From contig JAWXCM010000437.1 of the NCBI GenBank assembly GCA_034408745.1, forward strand, positions 1-13,644: a DNA stretch of 13,644 nucleotides, written 5' to 3'. Shown here in pieces: positions 6,589 through 13,644 of the stretch. Each line of letters starts with the position of its first letter. The first letter of the stretch is position 1. Made by a program: the position numbers and the translations under genes. The DNA comes from JAWXCM01 sp034408745 (GTDB lineage: Bacteria > Acidobacteriota > Terriglobia > Bryobacterales > Bryobacteraceae). The notes below the pieces were generated by a model that saw nothing but the letters and a program-made list of their open reading frames with translations, made no database searches and was not told where the DNA came from.

Positions 6589-9500
6589 CGAATCCAACGT
6601 TTTGTGTTCGTTGCGGCCATGCTGACCGCTCCTGTTTTTGGGCAGGTCGCGACAGCCACCTTGTCCGGTGTAGTCGAAGATGCTTCGGGAGCCCTGATAC
6701 CCAGGGCGTCGGTCACCGCGCTCCATGTCGCGACCGCCGATTCCCGCCAGGCAGCAACGAACGAACGAGGTGAGTTCCTCTTCCCGTTCGCGAAGATCGG
6801 CGAGTATTCCCTGATCGTCGAGGCCCCGGGGTTCAGCAAGAAAACGCTGACCGGTATTGTTCTGCGAGTGGATCAGACCGCCAGCATACGAATGGCGCTG
6901 GAGGTCGGGTCGGTCGCCGAGTCGGTCGAAGTCACTTCCGCCGCGCCGCTGGTTGAGTCCTCAACCACATCGCTTGGGCAGGTGATTGAGAACCGCAAGA
7001 TTCGCGAACTGCCCTTGAACGGGCGCAATGCCTTCGCTCTCGGGCTGCTGGCCGGTAACACCGTGCCAATCTCGGGCATGGGCACGAACATGCCCTTCGC
7101 CGCCGGGGGTGGCCGATTCGCGCATAACGACGTGCTGCTTGATGGCATTGATAACAACACCGTCCACAACAATGGAAACATCGGCCGCAACGGCATCGCT
7201 TACACGCCGTCAGTCGATGCGGTGGAGGAATTCAAAGTCAAGACAAACAATTTCAGCGCGGAGTTCGGACGCTCAGCGGGCGCAATTGTGAGTGCCACCA
7301 TCAAGTCCGGCACCAATCAGTTCCGCGGCAGCGCATGGGAGTTCCTGCGCAATGAGAAGCTGGACGCTAACAACTTTTTTTCCAACGCCAATGGAGTTGC
7401 CCGCCAGTCCTTTAAGCAGAACCAGTTCGGCTTTACTCTGGGCGGACCGGTGTATATCCCCAAACTCTATGACGGAAGAAACCGCACGTTCATCTTCGGC
7501 GATTACGATGCTACGCGGCGCAGCACTTCGGCCTCTTCGAGTCTGCTCGATATTGCGCCGATGGCATTCCGGACAGGCGATTTCTCAAAGTACAACCGCG
7601 TCATTTTCGATCCGGATTCGCGCCGCTCCGGGCCCGCGGGCGCCGTCATCAGTTCGCCGTTCGCCGGCAATGTGATTCCGTCCTCGAAGATCAACAAATC
7701 GTCATCGGCTCTGCTCGAATTACTCCCGGCGCCGAACGCCGGCGCTCCCGGCGCGGACGCGCGCAACTTTCTGCGCATTGCGCCGCGCGGTTTTGACAAC
7801 GACCAATTCGACATCAAGGTCGATCACCGCCTGACGAACTCCAACACGCTCTCGGGCCGCTTTTCCAAAGGCAAGGCCAGTACGCCGAACCCAGGCAACC
7901 TCGATGGCTTCATCGGAGACGGCAGCGACACGGTCGCCGCGCCATACAGCCTCGCTGTCACCGACACGCACATGATCTCGCCCACCACCGTGAATGAGGC
8001 GCGTTTCGGCTATGTCTACCGCGACAACAGCGTCTACGGGAGAGGGCTGCAGGAGGGTGTGGATTTTGCGAAACAGAACAACATCGCGATGCTCGATTTT
8101 CCCGTGATTACCGCACCGGCCTTCCAGTTCTCCTGGACTGGAATCCAGGCCAGTTCCAACCAGTTCGTGGGTTTAGGCGGTGGCGGCGGCAATAATTTCA
8201 ATTACGAGCGCACTTACCATATTGCCGACAATTTGAGCCTGCAGCGCGGGGCACACGGTTTCAAAGTGGGGGGTGAAGTGCGCCGCTACGGGTATGACCG
8301 GCTGACCGGCGGAGGCAGCACCAACTACTTCGGACCGTTCTTCAGTTCGTCTTCGGACGCGGTCAACTCCGGCGCGCCGTTCGCGGATTTTCTCTTCGGA
8401 TTCCAGTCGGTGGTGCAGGGCGGCCAGTTGATTGACTGGGCGCGGCAGCGCGACATCTATACGGGCTTCTATGCGCAGGACGACTGGAAAGTGAATTCGC
8501 GCCTTACGCTCAATCTGGGCATACGCTATGAGTTGTACACGCAACCGGTGGATGCGAACGACGTCGGCGGCTATTTCAACCGCGCGCTGGCCAGAGTGGT
8601 GACGCCGGGTTCAGCGGGTTTTAGCCGGGCGATCGTGAACGGCGACCATAACAATTTCGCCCCGCGAGTCGGCATTGCCTGGGCGGCATCGCGCAAATTC
8701 ACCGTCCGCATGGGTGGCGGCATGTTCTATGCACGCCGCGATCAAAACCCTGAGGTCACGATGATGGGCACCAATCTTCCGAATTCCCCAGTGATCCTCT
8801 TCCCCGCGACCACGGCTTCCGGCACAGTGAAACCACTGGCGACGATCAACATAAAGTCTCAGGTGGCGCCGAGCGACCCCAGCCTGAAAGAGTTCACGCC
8901 GCAGAACCCCAAACCCGGCGGGTTTCGCAGTCCGGACTTCCTCCACAGTGAAACGCCGTATGTGTACCAGTGGAGCCTGGATCTGCAATACGAGCTTGCG
9001 CGCGACCTGGTCGTCGAAATGTCCTACTCCGGAGCGAAAGGCACGCGCCTGGTGAACCGCGTTCAGGACAATCAGATTCGATTCGAAGACGCGATTGCGG
9101 GGCGCAACCTCCAGAAAGATCGCCCACTTCCGTACATTGCCGCGACCAACGGGGTCGACACAGCCAATGGCAACAATATCTACAACGCGATGAATATTCG
9201 TCTGGAGAAGCGCTATAACGCAGGCCTCAACTTCCTGGTGAACTATACGTGGTCAAAGAACATCGAGTCGAGCGGCAGCGGCAGCAGCGCGTGGAGTCAG
9301 AATGGCGGCACCACCTATCCGCTCGATTCCTACAATCTGTGGCGCGAGCGCGCAGTCAGCCCGATAGATCTGCCGCACGTTTTTACGGCAAGTTCCGGCT
9401 ACGAATTGCCTGCCGGAAAGGGCCAGCGCTGGTTGAAGAGCGGTGTTCCCGCATTCCTGTTGGGAAGCTGGCAGGTGAACGGAATTGCGTCGCTGCGCAG

Positions 9501-9954
9501 CGGTTTCCCGACAGACGTGCGCAGTTCGCGCGTTTCCGGCAGCAACATGATGTGGGCCAACTTCAACGTCCCGGATGTCGTGAGCGGCGTCTCCCCCTAT
9601 CTGCCGAATAAGGGCGTGGATGGCTGGTTCAACCCCGCCGCATTCAGCGAACCGCAGCAGGTTCGCGCCACGAACGGCATGCCGATTACGATGTTCGGAA
9701 ACGCAGGAAGACGACTGGTGCGCGGGCCCGGCTCCATGAATATCGACTTCTCGGTATTTAAGAATTTTCTGATTCGCGAACGTCTTACCGTTCAGTTCCG
9801 CGCTGAAGCATTCAATCTGACCAACACGCCGACGTTTAACCTGCCCTCCGCGACAAGCACCGGGCTCACTACCGGAAATGTCAATTTCGGGAAGCTCTCA
9901 AGTTCGTCGGCCACAGGACGGCAGGTTCAGTTCGCAGTGAAACTCTATTTCTGA
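6586..9954 (+). CDS. Oar-like TonB-dependent outer-membrane receptor with carboxypeptidase-regulatory-like domain
   Basis: An outer-membrane protein of 1,122 residues, predicted to take up a large carbohydrate or related ligand using TonB energy. A signal peptide (MRIQRFVFVAAMLTAPVFGQ) is followed by a carboxypeptidase-regulatory-like beta-sandwich at about 22-115 (ATLSGVVEDASGALIPRASV, TNERGEFLFPFAKIGEYSLI). Next comes a plug with the repeat-family hallmarks IRELPLNGRNAFAL, DVLLDGIDNNTVHNNG and EEFKVKTNNFSAEFGRSAGA. The rest is a beta-barrel with family blocks FGFTLGGPVYIPKLYDGRN, YAQDDWKVNSRLTLNLGIRYE and FRAEAFNLTNTPTFNLP, ending in aromatic-terminal VQFAVKLYF, the usual outer-membrane assembly signal. 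No SusD-like partner lies nearby, as is typical of acidobacterial loci. GTG at 6583 is an alternative start. It lies 15 bases after the glycosidase-like gene and overlaps the GH2 start by one base, so it belongs to the same operon. Ligand unknown. Confidence 0.93.
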   Translation: MRIQRFVFVAAMLTAPVFGQVATATLSGVVEDASGALIPRASVTALHVATADSRQAATNERGEFLFPFAKIGEYSLIVEAPGFSKKTLTGIVLRVDQTASIRMALEVGSVAESVEVTSAAPLVESSTTSLGQVIENRKIRELPLNGRNAFALGLLAGNTVPISGMGTNMPFAAGGGRFAHNDVLLDGIDNNTVHNNGNIGRNGIAYTPSVDAVEEFKVKTNNFSAEFGRSAGAIVSATIKSGTNQFRGSAWEFLRNEKLDANNFFSNANGVARQSFKQNQFGFTLGGPVYIPKLYDGRNRTFIFGDYDATRRSTSASSSLLDIAPMAFRTGDFSKYNRVIFDPDSRRSGPAGAVISSPFAGNVIPSSKINKSSSALLELLPAPNAGAPGADARNFLRIAPRGFDNDQFDIKVDHRLTNSNTLSGRFSKGKASTPNPGNLDGFIGDGSDTVAAPYSLAVTDTHMISPTTVNEARFGYVYRDNSVYGRGLQEGVDFAKQNNIAMLDFPVITAPAFQFSWTGIQASSNQFVGLGGGGGNNFNYERTYHIADNLSLQRGAHGFKVGGEVRRYGYDRLTGGGSTNYFGPFFSSSSDAVNSGAPFADFLFGFQSVVQGGQLIDWARQRDIYTGFYAQDDWKVNSRLTLNLGIRYELYTQPVDANDVGGYFNRALARVVTPGSAGFSRAIVNGDHNNFAPRVGIAWAASRKFTVRMGGGMFYARRDQNPEVTMMGTNLPNSPVILFPATTASGTVKPLATINIKSQVAPSDPSLKEFTPQNPKPGGFRSPDFLHSETPYVYQWSLDLQYELARDLVVEMSYSGAKGTRLVNRVQDNQIRFEDAIAGRNLQKDRPLPYIAATNGVDTANGNNIYNAMNIRLEKRYNAGLNFLVNYTWSKNIESSGSGSSAWSQNGGTTYPLDSYNLWRERAVSPIDLPHVFTASSGYELPAGKGQRWLKSGVPAFLLGSWQVNGIASLRSGFPTDVRSSRVSGSNMMWANFNVPDVVSGVSPYLPNKGVDGWFNPAAFSEPQQVRATNGMPITMFGNAGRRLVRGPGSMNIDFSVFKNFLIRERLTVQFRAEAFNLTNTPTFNLPSATSTGLTTGNVNFGKLSSSSATGRQVQFAVKLYF

Positions 9955-11957
9955 TGAAACACCTGATTCTATTTCTTCTGGCGGCCGCTCCGATTGCATT
10001 CGGCGCGGCCCCGCCCTTGCGCGAGCAGGTTTCACTGAACGGCACATGGGACGGCAACGAGACCGTTCCCGTTTACGAAGGCATTCAGATCGATCAGAAG
10101 CGCTATGTCCGCACGGTGGAAGTTCCCGCCAGTTGGGCGGGCAAGATCGTCCGGGTCGAATTCGAAAATGTCGCGTTCATCGCCGATGTTCTGGTGAACG
10201 ATAAGCACCTGGCGCAGCACATCGGCGCCTGGAATCCTTTCCACGTCGACGTTACTGAGGTTGTGAAACCCGGCGCCAGCTTCCGGCTCACAGTGGACGT
10301 GAAGGGGCCTAAGCATCAGCCCATCGTCGACGCCCAGGGCGCTCCGGCGTGGCCTGTCGGCGGATGGTTCCAGGGTTCGCGGGGCGGCATCGCGGGAGAC
10401 GTCTGGTTGCGGGCCTATGGAACGGTGCATGTCGAGGACGTCTTTATCCAGACTTCTGTCCGGCGCAAGGAACTGGCCCTCGAATTCACTCTGCGCAATG
10501 AATCGAAGCGCCCGCGCACGGTGAAGCTCGAACTCGAGGCCGCGCCCGAAAAGCAGGCTGCCCCTGTGCAATTCCACGGTCCCAGCGTGACGCTCGCGGC
10601 GGGTGAGACCAGGATTGTCAAGGCCGCCTTTCCCTGGGCCAGTCCCACGCTGTGGTGGCCGGACAGTCCCGCGCTTTACCACTTGAAGACACGGCTTCTG
10701 GAAGGCGCGGCGGTCGTGGATTCGGAAACCCGGCGATTTGGCTTCCGAGAGATCCGGATCGACGGCAACCAGTTCCAGATCAACGGCGTCCGCGCCAACC
10801 TCTATGGCGACTACCAGGTCTTCGGCGACACCTGGTACACCCAGCCTGTCATTCACACCCCGGAGAACTGGCCCGCCACCATCGACAAGATCAAGGCCAT
10901 GAACATCCGGATTCTGCGCTGGCACCACAACCCCGTCCCCCAGTACATCCTCGATGCGACAGATGAACAAGGCCTCCTCATCTGCGACGAAGCCGCCAAC
11001 TACGCCCGCAATTACCACGTGAAGACCAACCAGGCCCTGTACCTCGAAAACACTCGCCGCTGGATCGAAGCCTGGATCAAGGCCGATCGCAACCACCCGT
11101 CTGTCTACATGTGGAACGCGACGAACGAGATGTCTTATAAGTTCGCCGGCGCATTCGACCCCACGGCCCTGCGCACCTTGGGCGACGCTATCCGCCGCTG
11201 GGATAACACTCGCCCGGTCGGCTATGACGGCGACCACCTGGTTGACGACGTTCTGGTCGATTACCACTACCCCGAACGCTACAACGCCGAACCCCTCGGC
11301 AGCATTTACGGTTGGGCCTACATGGTTCAGTCCAGGCCAACCGGAATGGGCGAGACCCTCCACACCCGCTCACCCCTGAAAGAAGTGCAAGCCGCAGTCG
11401 AGCGGAACACATGGTGGCTCGGCATCTGGACCCGCGGGCTCCGCTACAGCGGCTTCACCAACATCAAACCCGCCTGCTACTGGTTTGCCGAGAAGGACGG
11501 CTTCAAGGGCCCACGCGCAGAGAACCTGCGCAACGCCTACGCCCCGGTCGCACTCTTCGACAAGCACTACGACGACCTGGGCCTCAGCCCCTACGTCACG
11601 GGAATCGAACCGGGCGGCAAACTCCCCGCCTTGCAAGACGGCGTCCGCGCCCGCCGCACCCTTGTCCTCTATAACGACGAGTTCCGCGACACCTCCATCA
11701 CCGCCGAAGTGGAACTGATGCTCGAGGGCAAGTCCTTCGCCAGGACGTCGAAGCAGTTCATCGTCGCGCTCGGCGAGCACATCGACGTACCCCTTGCGTT
11801 CGACGTTCCGCCAGCCAATGGGCAGAAACTCACGGTCGTGCTCCGCACCTTCAAGGGGGGCGTGAAGAAATTCGAAGAAGAGCGCCGCTGGGCGATCACC
11901 GGCCATCGCGATCCCGAACCGGGCAAGCCCTGGATTCAACTCGGATCGGTCCGCTGA
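9954..11957 (+). CDS. Secreted glycoside hydrolase family 2 enzyme
   Basis: A 667-residue exported beta-glycosidase of the GH2 type, which includes beta-galactosidases, beta-mannosidases and beta-glucuronidases. A signal peptide (MKHLILFLLAAAPIAFGAA) precedes a jelly-roll sugar-binding domain at about 22-158, an immunoglobulin-like sandwich at about 159-268, and a TIM barrel from about 269. The acid/base residue is most likely E392 in MWNATNEMSY, and the nucleophile E467 in TGMGETLHT. IRILRWHHNPVPQYILDATD (318-337) is the typical barrel block. The C-terminal part (about 560-667) is another beta-rich segment. It is shorter than LacZ-type enzymes. Its ATG overlaps the receptor stop as TGATG without a visible Shine-Dalgarno sequence, suggesting reinitiation. 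Specificity cannot be assigned from sequence alone. Confidence 0.88.
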   Translation: MKHLILFLLAAAPIAFGAAPPLREQVSLNGTWDGNETVPVYEGIQIDQKRYVRTVEVPASWAGKIVRVEFENVAFIADVLVNDKHLAQHIGAWNPFHVDVTEVVKPGASFRLTVDVKGPKHQPIVDAQGAPAWPVGGWFQGSRGGIAGDVWLRAYGTVHVEDVFIQTSVRRKELALEFTLRNESKRPRTVKLELEAAPEKQAAPVQFHGPSVTLAAGETRIVKAAFPWASPTLWWPDSPALYHLKTRLLEGAAVVDSETRRFGFREIRIDGNQFQINGVRANLYGDYQVFGDTWYTQPVIHTPENWPATIDKIKAMNIRILRWHHNPVPQYILDATDEQGLLICDEAANYARNYHVKTNQALYLENTRRWIEAWIKADRNHPSVYMWNATNEMSYKFAGAFDPTALRTLGDAIRRWDNTRPVGYDGDHLVDDVLVDYHYPERYNAEPLGSIYGWAYMVQSRPTGMGETLHTRSPLKEVQAAVERNTWWLGIWTRGLRYSGFTNIKPACYWFAEKDGFKGPRAENLRNAYAPVALFDKHYDDLGLSPYVTGIEPGGKLPALQDGVRARRTLVLYNDEFRDTSITAEVELMLEGKSFARTSKQFIVALGEHIDVPLAFDVPPANGQKLTVVLRTFKGGVKKFEEERRWAITGHRDPEPGKPWIQLGSVR

Positions 11958-11962
11958 GGCCA

Positions 11963-13249
11963 ATGACCCGCCGCACCTTCACCGCCGCGTCTTACACCGC
12001 CATCGCCGGCGCCAATGACCGCATCGGTCTCGGCTACATCGGCCTCGGCGCCCGTGGCGACCGGCTTCACGAAATCGCCCTGGGCGCAAATACCCGCACC
12101 GTGGCGGTCTGCGACCTCATGCCGGCTTATCTCGACCTCGCGGTGTCGAAAGCGGGAAACGCGCCGGTACGACTCCACGATCATCGCTCCATCCTCGACC
12201 GCAAAGATGTCGACGCCGTCGTTATTGCCACGCCCGACCACTGGCACGCCCTTATGTTTCTCGACGCCTGCCGCGCCGGCAAGGACGTCTACATCGAGAA
12301 GCCCATGTCCCTCACGGTCGCCGAGGGAAGCCGAATGGTGGAAGCGTCGAAAGGGCGCGTCGTGCAGGTCGGCACGCAACGCCGATCCTCGCCCATGATT
12401 CGCGAGGCTGCCGCTTTCGTCCGCGGCGGAGGCATCGGACGCGTGACCATGGCCCGGGCGTTCGACAACCTCAACGAATGGCCGGCTGGCATTGGCCGCG
12501 CCGCCGATGAACCCCCGCCTCCTGGCTTCGACTGGGACCGCTGGCTCGGTCCCGCTCCAAAGCGCCCCTACAACCGCAATCGCACCTGGTACAACTACCG
12601 CTGGTTCTACGACTACTCGTGCGGGCAGGTCACTAACAACGGCATCCACTTGCTGGACATCGTCCGCTGGAGTCTGGGGCTGGGAGCACCGAAGAAGATC
12701 GCCGCCATGGGAGGCCGCTACGCCATCGACGACGGCCGCGAAATCCCCGATACCCTCGAAGTCATGTGGGAGTTCGACGGTCCCGTGCTCGCCACTTTCG
12801 CGCAACTCAACGCCAACGAAGCCCCGTCCAATGCCCAGGGCGCGGACCTTGAATTGCGCGGAACCAGGGGAACCCTTTACCTCCACAACGACCGCATCGA
12901 AATCGTGCCGGAGCGCACTTCAGCCGGTCCGCGGTATCGCATTTCGCCCCTGAATCGACCCGCAAACCGCGCCGCCTGGATGAGCGCCCGTAAGCCCGCG
13001 ATGGAACCGCGAATACTCAAGGGAAACGCTCTTGCCGACCACGAACACGTGCGGAACTTCCTCGAATGCGTCCGCTCACGGGAGAAGTGCAACGCGCCTC
13101 CCGAGGAGGGCCACATCTCCACATCCACCTGCATCCTCGCCAGTATTGCCGCCCGCACCGGAGCGATGCTGACCTGGGACGGACGCACCACGGGAGTCCC
13201 GGCAGCGGACAGACTGCTGGATTATGAGTACCGCCGGCCTCCGGGGTAG
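11963..13249 (+). CDS. Tat-exported Gfo/Idh/MocA family oxidoreductase
   Basis: A 428-residue NAD(P)-dependent sugar oxidoreductase of the glucose-fructose oxidoreductase/inositol dehydrogenase family. It starts MTRRTFTAAS, a twin-arginine signal with a very short hydrophobic stretch that ends in AIAGANDRI, a common pattern in exported Gfo/Idh/MocA proteins. The Rossmann loop is GYIGLGARG (24-32), the family EKP motif is at 112-114 (VYIEKPMSL) with catalytic K113, and the active-site H229 and D232 lie in NNGIHLLDIVRW. Proteins of this group oxidise or epimerise sugars with tightly held cofactor, and some members are glycosidases acting by a redox mechanism (GH109, GH179). It begins 5 bases after the GH2 stop, with GAGG overlapping that stop. 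It is the last gene of the operon. Length is normal and nothing is broken. The substrate is unknown. Confidence 0.9.
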   Translation: MTRRTFTAASYTAIAGANDRIGLGYIGLGARGDRLHEIALGANTRTVAVCDLMPAYLDLAVSKAGNAPVRLHDHRSILDRKDVDAVVIATPDHWHALMFLDACRAGKDVYIEKPMSLTVAEGSRMVEASKGRVVQVGTQRRSSPMIREAAAFVRGGGIGRVTMARAFDNLNEWPAGIGRAADEPPPPGFDWDRWLGPAPKRPYNRNRTWYNYRWFYDYSCGQVTNNGIHLLDIVRWSLGLGAPKKIAAMGGRYAIDDGREIPDTLEVMWEFDGPVLATFAQLNANEAPSNAQGADLELRGTRGTLYLHNDRIEIVPERTSAGPRYRISPLNRPANRAAWMSARKPAMEPRILKGNALADHEHVRNFLECVRSREKCNAPPEEGHISTSTCILASIAARTGAMLTWDGRTTGVPAADRLLDYEYRRPPG

Positions 13250-13547
13250 CCCTGGCGCCCAGCGGAGTCTTAATCGATGCGAGGTGGATGAGGAGACAGG
13301 TTGGCTACGACAGAGCTGGTCGAGACGCTGTGCGTCGGCGTAGCCTGCCGTGAGAGAGTCTGTTCGGAGAGGCGCCGGCAAGCAGGTTTAACAGCACAGT
13401 GACAGGCGTTAAGAGCCCGCCGAGGTTCACGCCACAGTGAGAAATCACGCTGAGCCTGGCCGAACCTATGCCAAACAAATTGCGTCAAAGTTTGGATCGG
13501 GGAAATCGCAGTCCTCTGGATGAAGTCCGCCGGACTTCCGCCGGGAT
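13250..13547 (+). other. Gene-poor region rich in short stems; possible group II intron domain I relic
   Basis: No convincing protein is seen here. A 104-codon minus-strand frame exists but reads as low-complexity, unrecognisable sequence. The plus strand contains several perfect stems: GGCTACG/CGTAGCC (13303-13309 with 13339-13345), inside it GACGC-TGT-GCGTC (13324-13336), GTGA-GAAA-TCAC with a GNRA loop (13437-13448), CCAAAC/GTTTGG (13471-13476 with 13490-13495) and GAAGTCC-GCC-GGACTTC (13522-13538). GGCGCCCAG at 13254-13262 resembles the GUGCGCCCAG 5' end of Ll.LtrB-like group II introns, and GAACCTATG at 13462-13470 resembles a stretch of their domain I. I find no domain V and no reverse transcriptase, and the distance between the two matches is short, so a truncated relic or another structured RNA is equally possible. 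No terminator with a T-tract was found after the operon. Confidence 0.3.
13522..13538 (+). other. Perfect 7-bp hairpin GAAGTCC-GCC-GGACTTC
   Basis: A perfect 7-base stem with a 3-base loop lies nine bases before the right copy of the terminal repeat. It has no following T-tract, so it is not a standard intrinsic terminator. It lies 273 bases after the last operon gene and could be part of the structured region, a processing element, or chance. Confidence 0.45.
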
Positions 13548-13644
13548 GATCCGCGAGACCCTCAGATCCGGCGCGGTGCGACACGTTGTCAACGGAATTA
13601 CCGCAGCGCGGCGGAGCTGAATTCAGCCAGGCAGGCTCAGCAGC
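13548..13644. repeat. Terminal direct repeat, right copy
   Basis: Identical over all 97 bases to positions 1-97. Joining the copies gives a circle of 13,547 bases. In that circle the last plus-strand gene and the minus-strand regulator converge across about 0.54 kb. No gene is cut by the junction except that the small possible frame at 76-249 ends within the repeat. Confidence 0.95.

Noticed and set aside
5836..6726. A 296-codon minus-strand frame over the glycosidase-like gene's end and the receptor's start
   Set aside because: It crosses two well-supported plus-strand genes and shows no family features; treated as a shadow frame.
10032..11363. A 443-codon minus-strand frame opposite the GH2 gene
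   Set aside because: It is complementary to a gene with clear GH2 domains and catalytic residues; the antisense translation has no recognisable motifs and is typical of GC-rich mirror frames.
13252..13262. CTGG-CGC-CCAG hairpin just after the last stop as an intrinsic terminator
   Set aside because: The stem is only 4 bases and no T-tract follows.
13270..13584. A 104-codon minus-strand frame in the region after the operon
   Set aside because: No recognised family or convincing ribosome binding site, serine/arginine/histidine-rich composition, and it lies across stem-forming sequence and the terminal repeat.
1..13644. CRISPR array, tRNA or rRNA gene, insertion sequence with terminal inverted repeats, plasmid replication origin
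   Set aside because: No regularly spaced repeats, no cloverleaf or rRNA signature, no transposase-like protein, and no iteron cluster or Rep protein were seen on either strand.

Overview
The window is 13,644 bases of high-GC bacterial DNA. It holds one compact carbohydrate-use locus: two genes on the minus strand (transporter, regulator) diverge from a tightly packed six-gene plus-strand operon. The very large Oar-like TonB-dependent receptor with an N-terminal carboxypeptidase-regulatory-like domain, the absence of a SusD partner, short twin-arginine signals on a sugar oxidoreductase and a glycosidase-like protein, and the GC-rich coding together suggest an Acidobacteriota member, perhaps of the Solibacter/Bryobacter group. 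This placement is inference from gene style; no ribosomal or other marker gene is present.

Layout. 1-97 is an exact copy of the last 97 bases (13548-13644), so the contig closes into a circle of 13,547 unique bases. On the minus strand follow a possible 57-residue orphan reading frame (76-249), a hybrid regulator with an IclR-type winged helix and a LacI/periplasmic-binding-protein-type sensor (242-1333), and an MFS transporter of the anion:cation symporter type (1305-2555). A 111-base divergent control region with an inverted repeat lies at 2556-2666. On the plus strand come an HpcH/HpaI-type aldolase (2667-3473), a D-2-hydroxyacid dehydrogenase (3470-4414), a Tat-exported glycoside-hydrolase-like protein (4411-6570), the TonB-dependent receptor (6586-9954), a secreted GH2 glycosidase (9954-11957) and a Tat-exported Gfo/Idh/MocA oxidoreductase (11963-13249). 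Genes overlap by 4, 4 and 1 bases or are 5-15 bases apart, so the six are probably one transcript. Past 13249 there is about 0.54 kb (counted around the circle) with no convincing large gene. Its first half is rich in short perfect stems and has features reminiscent of domain I of a bacterial group II intron.

Proposed working model (inference): the receptor brings a glycan fragment across the outer membrane; the GH2 enzyme, the glycosidase-like protein and the Gfo/Idh/MocA protein process it in the periplasm; the MFS protein imports a released sugar acid; a 2-keto-3-deoxy acid is split by the aldolase; and the dehydrogenase handles the resulting hydroxy/oxo acid. The transporter-aldolase-dehydrogenase trio recalls the garPLR logic of E. 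coli galactarate/glucarate use, but with a different dehydrogenase family and no dehydratase or kinase in the window. The hybrid regulator would sense the sugar or sugar acid.

No replication, recombinase, transposase, mobilisation, CRISPR, rRNA or tRNA gene was seen. The circle therefore could be an assembly loop at a direct repeat, a tandemly amplified chromosomal locus, or an excised circle.
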